DNA of 40,943 bases from Bacillota bacterium (GCA_021847735.1 JAJZQD010000013.1:1-40943); one strand, 5' to 3'; positions 23,593-31,309 are shown, counted from the first letter of the stretch. Translations and numbers: made by a program. Notes: generated by a model not told the origin, from the letters alone.

Positions 23593-24729
23593 TTACCGGC
23601 CTGCTGTCTGCCGTAGGCTGCTACCTGTCATGACAGTTACAGCCACAGGGAGGGACACGATAAAGGTGGAACCTTCACCCTGTTTGCTGACCACTTCAAT
23701 TTTGCCTCCGTGGTTCTCGATTATCCTGTATGAAACGGTAAGCCCTAAACCGGTACCGTCTTCTTTCGTCGTAAAGAACGGGTCAAATATCGACTCCAGC
23801 CGTGTAGGGTCAATCCCCTCGCCTGTATCTGTAAAAAACAGCCTGATTACTCCTTCGGTTTTGTCGTACACGCTGGATACCGTCAGTCTTCCCCTCTCAG
23901 GCATTGCGGCAATAGCGTTGGTCACAAGGTTTAGGAAGACCTGTTTTATCTGCTCGGCATCAGCTGTGATAACCGGGCATTCCGATTCATATTTTTGCTC
24001 GAACTCGATATTTCTTAACAACAGTTCCCCTTCTGATAAAAGCAGAATTTCATTCAGCACCTCATGAATATTAATTGGTCGCTTTATCGGTACAGCAGGC
24101 CTCGCCAGTAGTAGAAACTCAGATATAATATGGTTAATCCGCTGAATTTCGTTTAACATAATATCGATGTACCGGTGAATTTGGTTATCGCTGCAAAATT
24201 TCTTGTCCAGCAGCTGCAAAAAGCCCTTCACTGAGGTAAGTGGATTTCTGACCTCATGGGCTATTCCGGCGGCAAGTTCCCCGATAACAGAGAATTTTTC
24301 GGCTTTAATAACTTTCTCTTCAAGCTGCTTTTGGCTGGTAATATCCCTAATGCTTAAGATACTGCCAATAACATTGCTTTCACTGTCAATCACAAGAGTG
24401 GTGTAGGCCATCACATTTATTACCCCAATTGGCGTATCTATGTTAGCCTCAATATGGGTATAAGGTTTGCCGGTTCGCAGCGTGTTCAGGAGAATACTGT
24501 CCTGGGTCCCGGTCTTTTTGCCCAGCAGTTCGGTGAAGGGCTGCCCCAATACATCGTCCGCCGGGATTCCCATAATATCTTCCGCGGCCTGGTTAAAAAT
24601 AATGACTTTCTCATTTAAGTCAATGGCGATAATAGCTGAGGAAGAGTTATCAACAAACTGCTCCGCAAAATATTCCTTGCACAGGAGTGATAATTCCTTG
24701 GTTTGTTTTATACCGCTTACGAGTCCCAT
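23593..24729 (-). CDS. Cytoplasmic PAS sensor histidine kinase
   Basis: The 378-residue protein has no membrane segment. A PAS domain spans about residues 22-135 (SSSAIIAIDLNEKVIIFNQAA). The HisKA dimerisation domain has the phospho-accepting His158 in GIAHEVRNPLTSVKGFLQLL. The ATPase domain carries the N box NLVTNAIAAMP, G1 DTGEGIDP, the F box and G2 GTGLGLT. This layout is that of NtrB- and sporulation-kinase (KinA/KinE)-like orphan kinases of Clostridia. ATG 24729 follows GGAGGCATACG. No response regulator is adjacent, so feeding into a distant regulator such as Spo0A is possible but unproven. Confidence 0.88.
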   Translation of the reverse strand: MGLVSGIKQTKELSLLCKEYFAEQFVDNSSSAIIAIDLNEKVIIFNQAAEDIMGIPADDVLGQPFTELLGKKTGTQDSILLNTLRTGKPYTHIEANIDTPIGVINVMAYTTLVIDSESNVIGSILSIRDITSQKQLEEKVIKAEKFSVIGELAAGIAHEVRNPLTSVKGFLQLLDKKFCSDNQIHRYIDIMLNEIQRINHIISEFLLLARPAVPIKRPINIHEVLNEILLLSEGELLLRNIEFEQKYESECPVITADAEQIKQVFLNLVTNAIAAMPERGRLTVSSVYDKTEGVIRLFFTDTGEGIDPTRLESIFDPFFTTKEDGTGLGLTVSYRIIENHGGKIEVVSKQGEGSTFIVSLPVAVTVMTGSSLRQTAGR

Positions 24730-24818
24730 CGTATGCCTCCGGAAGGTTAATTGAAACGTATAGGCTCTTTTTCTACCCGGAGTCCTCTAACTCCTGCCAT
24801 CTTAAGCACTTTTTAACA

Positions 24819-24965
24819 TTATTTTATCAGTCCAGCTAAAATCAAGGCCAATCCAGCTATGACAGACGCTATTCCAAAATAGAGGCGGAACCGGACTCTT
24901 CTCCTGTTGGCTGTGGACCCAACCCCCGGCCTCCTCCTTAATGCCTTGGCAATGCCACCGTTCAT
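24819..24965 (-). CDS. Small basic single-span membrane protein, 48 aa
   Basis: The peptide begins MNGGIAKALRRRPGVG, is strongly basic through NRRRVRFR, and ends with one hydrophobic helix IASVIAGLALILAGLIK. ATG 24965 is chosen because GGAGGG lies about 8 nt upstream; a longer frame to 25028 lacks a ribosome binding site. I do not recognise the family. The layout, a positive cytoplasmic head and a C-terminal membrane anchor, is simple and could serve many roles. Confidence 0.5.
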   Translation of the reverse strand: MNGGIAKALRRRPGVGSTANRRRVRFRLYFGIASVIAGLALILAGLIK

Positions 24966-25028
24966 TTTAATTCCCTCCGCAAAGGTTCTTCTACTTTTAC
25001 ATATGCAGAACGAAGAATTAAAGAACAT

Positions 25029-25414
25029 TGTTGTTACTTTACTTAATTAGGGGTAATACCAGCGTAGATATCTCTTGGCGCCAACTGATGTTAATAAATG
25101 TAAATAGCCGGTGTTTTCTATCTGGGCATCGTTAACATAACTGAATACTGTATGTAAGCCCCCTTTGGTTCAGTTTTTTGGTACTCATATAAAGAAAGCC
25201 CTTTTCCTTAATCCTTGTAAGATGATTACCTTCTTCTTGGGTTATGGGGTTTCGCTTTATTGTTGCGCATCGGTGTCGTGAAAAATCATTTCAAAATAAA
25301 AGTGTAGCACTCCGGAAGTAGAAAAATATAGCAGAAAAATGGAAAAACCATTGCCAGCACCCCGTAAATACAATACCCTTTGAGTTGTCTAAGCTTAAAG
25401 GGGGTATAGAAAGG
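25029..25414. other. Gene-free stretch with probable decayed IS end
   Basis: No gene is recognisable. TGTCGTGAAAAATCATTTC (near 25274) has the appearance of an IS21-family left end and lies about 140 nt before the transposase remnant. No matching right end was identified. The remainder is AT-rich without clear promoter boxes. Confidence 0.35.
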
Positions 25415-25600
25415 ATGCTGACAATGGAACAAGTCCATAATATCAAATACCTGGCTATATACAACCATCTGAATTCTCGCTTGCCGGAAGATAATTTCCT
25501 TAGCCTTCCTCACAAACTTCCGGAAGTTCAAAAATATATCACCAACTTCCAGGCCTATGATCTCCTGCTGAAGGGAGGTGGACAGCCTTGGAAGCAATGA
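25415..25600 (+). pseudogene. IS21-type istA remnant with internal deletion
   Basis: The frame joins an IstA-like N-terminus (MLTMEQVHNIKYLAIY) to an IstA-like C-terminus (KLPEVQKYITNFQAYDLLLKGG), lacking the roughly 400 residues that carry the DDE catalytic core. The stop codon overlaps the start of an istB fragment, the normal arrangement in IS21 elements. It is a dead transposase formed by internal deletion. Identification is by pattern and by the overlapping istB start. Confidence 0.6.
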
Positions 25601-25653
25601 TTAAAGATTACTGCAAGATACTCAAGATAGGCCGCACCTTCTACCTTAGATAA
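25588..25653 (+). pseudogene. Truncated istB (IS21 helper ATPase) start
   Basis: A TTG start (or ATG 25597) after GGGAGGTGG opens MEAMIKDYCKILKIGRTFY, matching the beginning of IstB-like proteins, but it stops after 21 codons. The ATPase domain is lost. Together with the istA remnant it marks an old IS21 insertion next to the spore island. Confidence 0.55.
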
Positions 25654-25808
25654 AAATCATAATGATGCAAAATAATCTTTATCAATAGTACCACTAAGCT
25701 TGAGGGGTTTTATAAAGGACATTTCTATTATTTCCAGTATAACAGCTATTCTATAAGGATAAGATAAAGTTGTAAAAATTCAACGAAAACTAAAAGGAGG
25801 TTTTTTAA

Positions 25809-26021
25809 TTGACTATTGGTCAGAAGATGCATCAAACTTTGGCAAGTCTTGAAGGTGCAGCAACAAACCTGAAAACCTTTGCACTTGATTCTCAGGATAA
25901 AAACGCACAGCAAATGTTTAATGATTTAAGCGGACAAGTGGAAAACATTTGCAACACTTTAAGAGGGCGTGTAAATTATATTGAGCAGCAGGAACCTCAA
26001 TATAAAATGCAACAGCCTTAA
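25809..26021 (+). CDS. DUF1657 spore-associated small protein
   Basis: This 70-residue soluble helical protein begins MTIGQKMHQTLASLEGAATN and ends with EPQYKMQQP. TTG 25809 follows AAAGGAGG at a spacing of 8. DUF1657 genes accompany spoVAC-spoVAD-spoVAE in the mobile spoVA operons (spoVA2mob) of heat-resistant Bacillus spores. A second copy heads the spoVA cluster at 29843 and a third, related segment ends the DUF421 protein. The function is unknown. Repeat copy D starts 23 nt after the stop codon. Confidence 0.8.
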   Translation: MTIGQKMHQTLASLEGAATNLKTFALDSQDKNAQQMFNDLSGQVENICNTLRGRVNYIEQQEPQYKMQQP

Positions 26022-26043
26022 CAACAAAAAATACTTGTCTTTA

Positions 26044-26156
26044 TCCCAATTCCAAGACTCCACCTTCTATTAGGTGGAGTTTCCACTTTTCTGCTTCAGT
26101 GGGGGTAGAGTCCCCCACTGAAGTTTCGATGTTCAGCTTTAGCTGAACGAGTTCAC
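26044..26156 (+). repeat. 113-bp three-hairpin element, copy D
   Basis: This full-length copy is directly downstream of the DUF1657 gene. The 5' flank is GTCTTTA and the 3' flank after GAGTTCAC is TTTAAGTC. It lies 406 nt before copy E in the same orientation. Confidence 0.88.
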
Positions 26157-26193
26157 TTTAAGTCTTACAAGGAAATTATATATATGCGATGAA

Positions 26194-26221
26194 AAAGCCC
26201 CTACCTTTCGGTGAGGGCTTT
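26194..26221 (-). terminator. Hairpin terminator of module 3
   Basis: On the minus strand AAAGCCC/GGGCTTT encloses a loop containing CACCGAAAGGTAG and is followed by TTC. It resembles the hairpin after module 2 at 3741-3771. Confidence 0.5.
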
Positions 26222-26329
26222 CGTTAAATGTGAAAAAACGAATGAACTTCAAACTTTTTTTAATTTTTAATGAAACCCCTGTAAAACGGCGGTTAACTAA
26301 TTTTAGTAGAAACCTTGCGCCCTAACCAT

Positions 26330-26420
26330 AATCATGAAGGGCTGTATTGTAATCATAGTAAGGCCCGGACGATTACCATAGATCTAAACGGGAATACTGA
26401 GCCTCCGATAATACTCCCCC
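26330..26420 (-). pseudogene. Decayed third copy of the small spore-type gene (module 3)
   Basis: Downstream of the shared AAC-N17-CATAATATTTA motif, a strong AGGGGGAG ribosome binding site (about 26414-26420) is followed by a frame that begins IIGGSVFPF. This recalls the start of the 28-aa gene (GGFKFPF), but it lacks a normal start codon and then stops without the hydrophobic run. It is probably a frameshifted relic lying between repeat copies D and E. The end given is approximate. Confidence 0.35.
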
Positions 26421-26456
26421 TTTATGTTTAAGTCACGAAGATATAATGCTGCCTAT

Positions 26457-26488
26457 TAAATATTATGTAAATATCTTTAAAAAGGTTA
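26457..26488 (-). promoter_or_regulatory. Candidate sigma-K-type promoter, module 3
   Basis: On the minus strand the order AAC, 17 nt, CATAATATTTA is the same as in modules 1 and 2. The segment AACCTTnTTAAAGAnATTTA is nearly identical to module 1, showing common descent of these upstream regions. Confidence 0.45.
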
Positions 26489-26562
26489 CAGCATGATATC
26501 TTAAACGTACCGGTCACGAAACCTTCTCCAGGCAGCATATATAATTAACAGCGTAATATTTA

Positions 26563-26675
26563 TCCCAATTCCAAGACTCCACCTTCTATTAGGTGGAGTT
26601 TCCACTTTTCTGCTTCAGTGGGGGTAGAGTCCCCCACTGAAGTTTCGATGTTCAGCTTTAGCTGAACGAGTTCAC
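26563..26675 (+). repeat. 113-bp three-hairpin element, copy E
   Basis: This full-length copy has 5' flank TAATATTTA and 3' flank after GAGTTCAC of TACGGTAA. It lies between module 3 and the spoVAE terminator. Copies D and E bracket a 406-nt stretch that contains only module 3. Confidence 0.88.
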
Positions 26676-26780
26676 TACGGTAAACCATAATGTTTTATAA
26701 TTCATCAGCCCGCTAATGGTAAACCGACTTTATCATTCAACGCATGACGGTATTTAATTCCATATTTCAAACAGTAATCC

Positions 26781-26810
26781 AAAAAAAGGCCCCACAGTTT
26801 CTAACGTGGG
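26781..26810 (-). terminator. Terminator of the spoVA operon
   Basis: On the minus strand CCCAC/GTGGG with a 10-nt loop is followed by GCC and seven T residues, about 85 nt beyond the spoVAE stop codon. Confidence 0.65.
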
Positions 26811-26896
26811 TTTCATCAGTAGGAAAAAATTTTTTTCGGTTAAACCTGATTAACACAAGTTTTTTCAATTGAAACATCTCCTGAAATCTAAAAGTT

Positions 26897-27250
26897 TTAA
26901 CCTTTCGGCCTAAATAGTAAAGAACCTAAGAAACCAAAAATTATTGCCGCTGATATACCGGCACTTGTAACCTCAAAAATGCCCGTAAGTACTCCGATTA
27001 TACCGTCTCTCTGAGCTTCCATTAAAGCACCTTTTACAAGGGCGTTACCAAAACTGCTTATTGGAACTGAAGCCCCTGCACCTGCAAACTTTACTAACGG
27101 CTCATATAACCCAAGACCTCCCAACACAGCCCCAAGGACTACCAAAGTACTCATCGTATGGGCCGGAGTAAGTTTCAATACATCCAACATTAACTGTCCG
27201 ATAACACATATACCACCTCCAACAATAAAAGCCCAGATAAATTTTTCCAC
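26897..27250 (-). CDS. spoVAE: Stage V sporulation protein AE (SpoVAEb type)
   Basis: The 117-residue membrane protein has about three or four hydrophobic segments and the family features FIWAFIVGGGICVIGQLMLD, TPAHTMSTLVVLGAVLGGLGLYEPLVKFAGAGASVPISSFGNALVKGA, of which GAGASVPISSFGN is the most diagnostic. SpoVA proteins form the channel that moves Ca-dipicolinate into the forespore and out during germination. A GTG start at 27250 follows AAAGGGGTG. It is the last gene of the cluster DUF1657-DUF421-spoVAC-spoVAD-spoVAE. Confidence 0.92.
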   Translation of the reverse strand: MEKFIWAFIVGGGICVIGQLMLDVLKLTPAHTMSTLVVLGAVLGGLGLYEPLVKFAGAGASVPISSFGNALVKGALMEAQRDGIIGVLTGIFEVTSAGISAAIIFGFLGSLLFRPKG

Positions 27251-27266
27251 TGCTTACACCCCTTTT

Positions 27267-28268
27267 TCACATTTCTATGGATACAGCATGGGCAATGCAA
27301 GGTATAGTTTCTTTTTGCTGATAAGAAAGTGGTGACATTAACGCGCCGGTTGCAATAATTAAAATCCTTTTTAATTCGCCCTTCCTCATGCGGTTAAGAA
27401 AATGACCGTAAGTCACTGTGGCAGAACAGGCGCAACCGCTACCCCCGGCCATTACAGGCTGGTCTTTTTTATATATCAAAATGCCGCAGTCAGTAAATTT
27501 TTCAGGTGGAATTTTAATTCCATGCTTATCTAATAAATCAACGGCAATTGTGTGTCCAACTTGACCAAGGTCACCTGTAGCAATCAAATCATAATAATCC
27601 GGGTCACGACTTAAGTCCCTGAAATGGGCCTGAATCGTATCGACTGCGGCAGGGGCCATAGCCGCCCCCATGTTAAAGGGGTCGGAAAGACCCATATCTA
27701 CCACCCTTCCAATAGTAGCCGATGTTACACAAGGCCCCTCCCCTTCCCGGGATAGTAATGCCGCCCCTGCTCCAGTAACAGTCCACTGAGCAGTGGGAGG
27801 CTTTTGAGCGCCGTACTCGGTAGGATACCTGAACTGTTTTTCCACCGCCATATTATGACTGGACGCTGCTGCTAAAGCATTTTCTGCCGACTTACTGTTG
27901 ACTATTAAAGCTGCTAGAGCCAGCCCTTCCATCGAACTGGAACACGCCCCGAAAATACCTAAGTATGGAACTGCCAGAGTACGGGCAGCAAAACTGCTTG
28001 AGATGATCTGGTTCATTAAATCTCCACTAAGGAAAAACTGAACATCTTCTTTTTTCATGCTTGCTTTATCGATGGCTTTTTTGCAGGCCTGTTCCAGCAA
28101 TTTTTTTTCGGCCTTTTCAACACCATCCTGCCCTAACCACACATCTTCGTGAAGAATATCAAAATCGTCAGCTAAGGCTCCTTTAGCCTCAAAAGGTCCA
28201 CCAATAGCAGCTGAGGACCGTATAACCGGTTTTGAGTTAAATACCCACGTTTGATGACCTTTTAGCAT
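27267..28268 (-). CDS. spoVAD: Stage V sporulation protein AD
   Basis: The 333-residue SpoVAD has a thiolase-like fold and binds dipicolinic acid on the spore inner membrane. Diagnostic parts are GHQTWVFNSKPVIRSSAAIGGPFEAKG, FLSGDLMNQIISSSFAAR, GIFGACSSSMEGLALAA, the HNMAVEKQFRYPTEYG loop and MAGGSGCACSATVTYGHF. Its length is usual. It overlaps the spoVAC stop (TAATG), so translation is coupled. The cysteine-rich GGSGCACS segment is also found in Bacillus SpoVAD. Confidence 0.95.
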   Translation of the reverse strand: MLKGHQTWVFNSKPVIRSSAAIGGPFEAKGALADDFDILHEDVWLGQDGVEKAEKKLLEQACKKAIDKASMKKEDVQFFLSGDLMNQIISSSFAARTLAVPYLGIFGACSSSMEGLALAALIVNSKSAENALAAASSHNMAVEKQFRYPTEYGAQKPPTAQWTVTGAGAALLSREGEGPCVTSATIGRVVDMGLSDPFNMGAAMAPAAVDTIQAHFRDLSRDPDYYDLIATGDLGQVGHTIAVDLLDKHGIKIPPEKFTDCGILIYKKDQPVMAGGSGCACSATVTYGHFLNRMRKGELKRILIIATGALMSPLSYQQKETIPCIAHAVSIEM

Positions 28269-28747
28269 TACATTCCCCCCAGCGCTTTAACAGTTATTTT
28301 GACCAGGGCAACTACAAAAGCCGAAAATACTCCATAAGCAATTACCGACCCTGCTAATTTAAACATGTTCCCACCAACACCTAATACATAACCCTCAGTA
28401 CGGTGTTCAATGGCCGCCGATGCTACTGTATTGGCAAATCCCGTAACAGGAACCGCGCTTCCCGCCCCGGCCCACTGGGCTAAATGGTCATAAACTCCAA
28501 ACCCGGTAAGTAAAACAGATATTATAATCAAAACTGCCACTGTGGGATTACCTGCTGTCACTTCGGAAAACCCAAAATACATCATAAAAATCATTTGTAA
28601 CCCCTGTCCGATAGTACAAATAATTCCTCCGGCTATAAAGGCTCTGATGACATTCTTTAAAACCGGTCGTTTGGGTTCCCTGGCTTTAGCAAAAACTTTA
28701 TATTCCTGTTGGGTCAGAGTCAGTTTTTTAATTTTTTTATTAGACAT
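28268..28747 (-). CDS. spoVAC: Stage V sporulation protein AC
   Basis: The 159-residue membrane protein has about four helices. Family features include RPVLKNVIRAFIAGGIICTIGQ, GVYDHLAQWAGAGSAVPVTGFANTVASAAIEHRTEG and GGNMFKLAGSVIAYGV. SpoVAC acts as a mechanosensitive channel for dipicolinate in Bacillus. ATG 28747 is preferred (GAGGTG 9 nt upstream); the 12-nt longer start lies nearer the DUF421 stop. It overlaps spoVAD. Confidence 0.93.
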   Translation of the reverse strand: MSNKKIKKLTLTQQEYKVFAKAREPKRPVLKNVIRAFIAGGIICTIGQGLQMIFMMYFGFSEVTAGNPTVAVLIIISVLLTGFGVYDHLAQWAGAGSAVPVTGFANTVASAAIEHRTEGYVLGVGGNMFKLAGSVIAYGVFSAFVVALVKITVKALGGM

Positions 28748-28760
28748 TTTTACAATCACC

Positions 28761-29621
28761 TCATCGCAATAGGTAAGGCTCTAATTTTTCTATTACCTGT
28801 TTAAGTTTCTCGGCATCCTTCGAATACATATCCTTTGCCTGGTTATCTTTGGTTTCCAAAGCAAAACTCATAAGGTCAGCCCTGGCCTTTTCAAGATTTG
28901 CATAAACCAGTTCTTTAACTTTTGGTTTTGGAACCTGCATGGCATCATCAAAGAGGTCCACATATAGCTCGCCTGATCCGTCTACCTGGCCCATAAAAAC
29001 ATTAGCTGCGGATACGCCTATTCGCTCCAACTGGTCATTTAACCATTCCTGATTCAGACCCAAATTGGACAGCGGTTCATTAAGCATGTTTCCGTCTAAT
29101 ATTACCGTTTGAGATTCGGGTTGTGGGGCGACTTTCCTTCCCAAATCAAAAGGAGTTATAGGTTTTTTATCCGACTTCAACAAAACATTTATGTCCCCCG
29201 TTGTTTCCATTACGGCAAATTCAACATCGGCCAAATTGAAGGCATTCTTAGAGCGCAACTCTCTTAATAGTTCCTCCCCTGTGTATCTAACCTGGATTAA
29301 ATTCTCTTCCATTACCTTGCCGTCTTTAACCAGTATTGTGGCTTTTCCGTTAACCCAATCATGGACCCACTTGCTTTTTATAGCCAGAAAATCTACCGCT
29401 ATTGGAAGCACTACCCAGATACCTAAAGCGATAAGTCCTAAAACCAAATTCTTAATTACGTTGAGAGAAATTAAGGCAGTTATAATAGCAATAACCGCAT
29501 AATTAACAAAGCTGAAAGGGTTCATTCTGGCAGGCTGCCTTTTTCCCATAATCCTTATTAAAATCAGTGCTAGGAAAAACAGTGCAATAGACCTAAGCAA
29601 TATTACGATCCATTCGTTCAT
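28761..29621 (-). CDS. DUF421 (YetF-like) membrane protein with DUF1657-like tail
   Basis: The 286-residue protein has three N-terminal membrane helices with the DUF421 signature ILIRIMGKRQPARMNPF, then the soluble YetF/YcaP domain (GKATILVKDGKVMEENLIQVRYTGEELLRELRSKNAFNLADVEFAVMETTGD core). The last 50 residues (VYANLEKARADLMSFALETKDNQAKDMYS) align by eye with DUF1657 (LASLEGAATNLKTFALDSQDKNAQQMFN), so a DUF1657 module appears fused to the end. DUF421 and DUF1657 genes are standard members of the spoVA2mob operon. ATG 29621 follows GAGGGG. The gene lies 16 nt after the DUF1657 stop and 14 nt before spoVAC. Confidence 0.9.
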   Translation of the reverse strand: MNEWIVILLRSIALFFLALILIRIMGKRQPARMNPFSFVNYAVIAIITALISLNVIKNLVLGLIALGIWVVLPIAVDFLAIKSKWVHDWVNGKATILVKDGKVMEENLIQVRYTGEELLRELRSKNAFNLADVEFAVMETTGDINVLLKSDKKPITPFDLGRKVAPQPESQTVILDGNMLNEPLSNLGLNQEWLNDQLERIGVSAANVFMGQVDGSGELYVDLFDDAMQVPKPKVKELVYANLEKARADLMSFALETKDNQAKDMYSKDAEKLKQVIEKLEPYLLR

Positions 29622-29636
29622 TTTTTCCCCTCACTT

Positions 29637-29843
29637 TTATAAACCTTTATATTGCGGTTCTTCAAATTCCAGAGTTTGGATTCTTTTTTCTAAATCATTG
29701 ATTACTCCTTTAACCATTCCTGTTGCTTCCCGAAAGGCATGTGCTGCCTCTTCATTCTGACTCTGTGTTGCGTAAATCTCTATTGTACTTTTAGCGCTTT
29801 TCAAGCTGGACAAGGTCTGTTTTACTTTGGAACCAACTGTCAT
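29637..29843 (-). CDS. DUF1657 protein, first gene of the spoVA cluster
   Basis: The 68-residue helical protein begins MTVGSKVKQTLSSLKSAKST and ends FEEPQYKGL. ATG 29843 follows GGGAGGG at a spacing of 8; an open frame to 29951 lacks a ribosome binding site and has no family similarity. It shares the terminal EPQYK and the overall helix pattern with the DUF1657 protein at 25809. It probably opens the operon DUF1657-DUF421-spoVAC-AD-AE. TGAATA-like boxes upstream (near 29900) could be part of a forespore sigma-G promoter, but the -10 box is not convincing. Confidence 0.82.
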   Translation of the reverse strand: MTVGSKVKQTLSSLKSAKSTIEIYATQSQNEEAAHAFREATGMVKGVINDLEKRIQTLEFEEPQYKGL

Positions 29844-30132
29844 TACCCAAACCCTCCCTATTAAACAAATGGCGACCTTTTGGCCGCAATTATTCAAATA
29901 TGCTGTATTCAATTTGGAAGCGTTCCACCCCTTTTTATAGTACCCTGCCATTTCCCAAAGTATACGGTTAATTGCAGTATCTGCTTGGATATTAGTTTTC
30001 GAGTTATTGCGTTAATTATACTTAATGCTTTTTAAGAGGTGCATATAACGTTCAGTCATTGTGTTTCCTAGCTTTAACACTGGTTCAAAAACATTTTGAA
30101 TGATTTTTTCAATAATATTTTGATCATCATTT

Positions 30133-30162
30133 AAAAAGAACACCTGTCTTGATGTTCTTTTT
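30133..30162 (-). terminator. Intrinsic terminator after the truncated radical SAM gene
   Basis: A 10-bp perfect stem AAAAAGAACA/TGTTCTTTTT with a 10-nt loop lies a few nt after the amber stop at 30174. It ends in five T residues on both strands. It would end transcription soon after the truncation. Confidence 0.65.
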
Positions 30163-30173
30163 CCTGTTGTACA

Positions 30174-30476
30174 CTAAGTGTCTCTACTAAGCTCACAGTT
30201 TTGGCAAAAAACACACCGCATATTACAGTAACCGAAAAATATGGTTCCTGATCCGTTTTCCCCAACCAACGGCGCTTCTTCTCCAAAATGAGGACCGTAA
30301 CTGGATACTATAACCTTGTCTGTAGCACGGCAAAAGCCCAGTACTTCTTTTCTGTTTACTCCACATTCATGCGGACATAAATTGCATTTTGTAAACTTTT
30401 TTTTGGCCTCTTTTACCTTTTCATCTAATTTACTGCTGCCTAAATGCGTATAATTTGGTTGAAAACTAAATTTCAT
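30174..30476 (-). pseudogene. Truncated PflX-like radical SAM protein (COG1313)
   Basis: The 100 codons match only the N-terminal third of PflX-type radical SAM proteins (about 300 residues). The cysteine motif CNLCPHECGVNRKEVLGFC and the SAM cluster motif GYCNMRCVFCQNCE are present, but the frame ends at TAG nine codons later. The barrel that binds substrate is missing. ATG 30476 follows AGGTGATATTAAC. The part is well preserved, so truncation may be recent. A cluster-binding peptide with its own role is less likely. Confidence 0.7.
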
Positions 30477-30618
30477 GTTAATATCACCTTTTAGTTTAGT
30501 TTAGTTTTTTTAATTAAACTTAATTTTTATCTGACAGTTAAGAATTAAAATACAAAAATGGGTAACAATATTTGGCATCGGCTAAACTACTGGTCGTAAT
30601 ACCCAAAGGAGGTTTTTT

Positions 30619-31287
30619 ATGTTAATTGTAATTGCAAGGACGCTAATACTGTACTCGATGGTTGTAATAATCATGCGGGTTATGGGGAAACGGGAAATTG
30701 GCCAGCTTCAACCATTTGAACTCGTAATTGCCATTATGATATCTGAACTTGCCGCCATTCCCATGCAAAACACAGGGATTCCGCTAATTAACGGCATTGC
30801 CCCTATTTTGACACTATTGATGGCACAAGTAGTTTTATCTTACATTTCCCTCAAAAGCAACCGTGCCAGAGCTATTATTTGCGGTACGCCAAGCGTGCTC
30901 ATTGAAAATGGTAAGATTAAGGAAAATGAATTAAAAAAATTAAGATATAATCTTAATGACCTTTTAGAGCAGCTAAGAGCAAAAAACGTTCCAAATATCT
31001 CAGACGTAGAATTTGCGATACTAGAAACCAGTGGACAATTAAGTGTTATGCCAAAGTCACAAAAAAGGCCTGTCATTCCGGAAGACATGAACCTGCCAAC
31101 AAAATACGAAGGTCTTCCCTATCCATTGATTATAGATGGGGAAATACTTCATAAAAATCTTCAAAAGCTAAATCTTGATGTCGCATGGTTAAATCAGGAG
31201 TTAAGCAATTTCAATATCACAGACGCAAAGCATGTCCTTTTCGCATCACTTGATACACAAGGCAATTTGTTTTATCAGAAGAAATAG
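30619..31287 (+). CDS. DUF421 (YetF-like) membrane protein
   Basis: This second DUF421 protein of the window has 222 residues. It has three N-terminal helices with IIMRVMGKREIGQLQPFELVIAIMISELAAIPM and the soluble domain GTPSVLIENGKIKENELKKLRYNLNDLLEQLRAKNVPNISDVEFAILETSGQLSV, features of the family in recognisable order. It lacks the DUF1657-like tail of the other copy. ATG 30619 follows AAAGGAGG. It is followed after 22 nt by a DUF4363 gene, a pairing seen in other Clostridia, and is probably sporulation-linked. Confidence 0.88.
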   Translation: MLIVIARTLILYSMVVIIMRVMGKREIGQLQPFELVIAIMISELAAIPMQNTGIPLINGIAPILTLLMAQVVLSYISLKSNRARAIICGTPSVLIENGKIKENELKKLRYNLNDLLEQLRAKNVPNISDVEFAILETSGQLSVMPKSQKRPVIPEDMNLPTKYEGLPYPLIIDGEILHKNLQKLNLDVAWLNQELSNFNITDAKHVLFASLDTQGNLFYQKK

Positions 31288-31309
31288 TAACATCAGGGAG
31301 GTCAAAGCC

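Noticed and set aside
39-26675. Five recurring ~113-bp repeats as a CRISPR-like or dispersed CRISPR signal
   Set aside because: Copies are far apart, in both orientations and without regular spacers; the hairpin and end structure fits a mobile element better.
30012-30176. TAG as pyrrolysine codon in the PflX-like gene
   Set aside because: The sequence after TAG does not resemble the rest of the radical SAM family, and a terminator hairpin lies within it.
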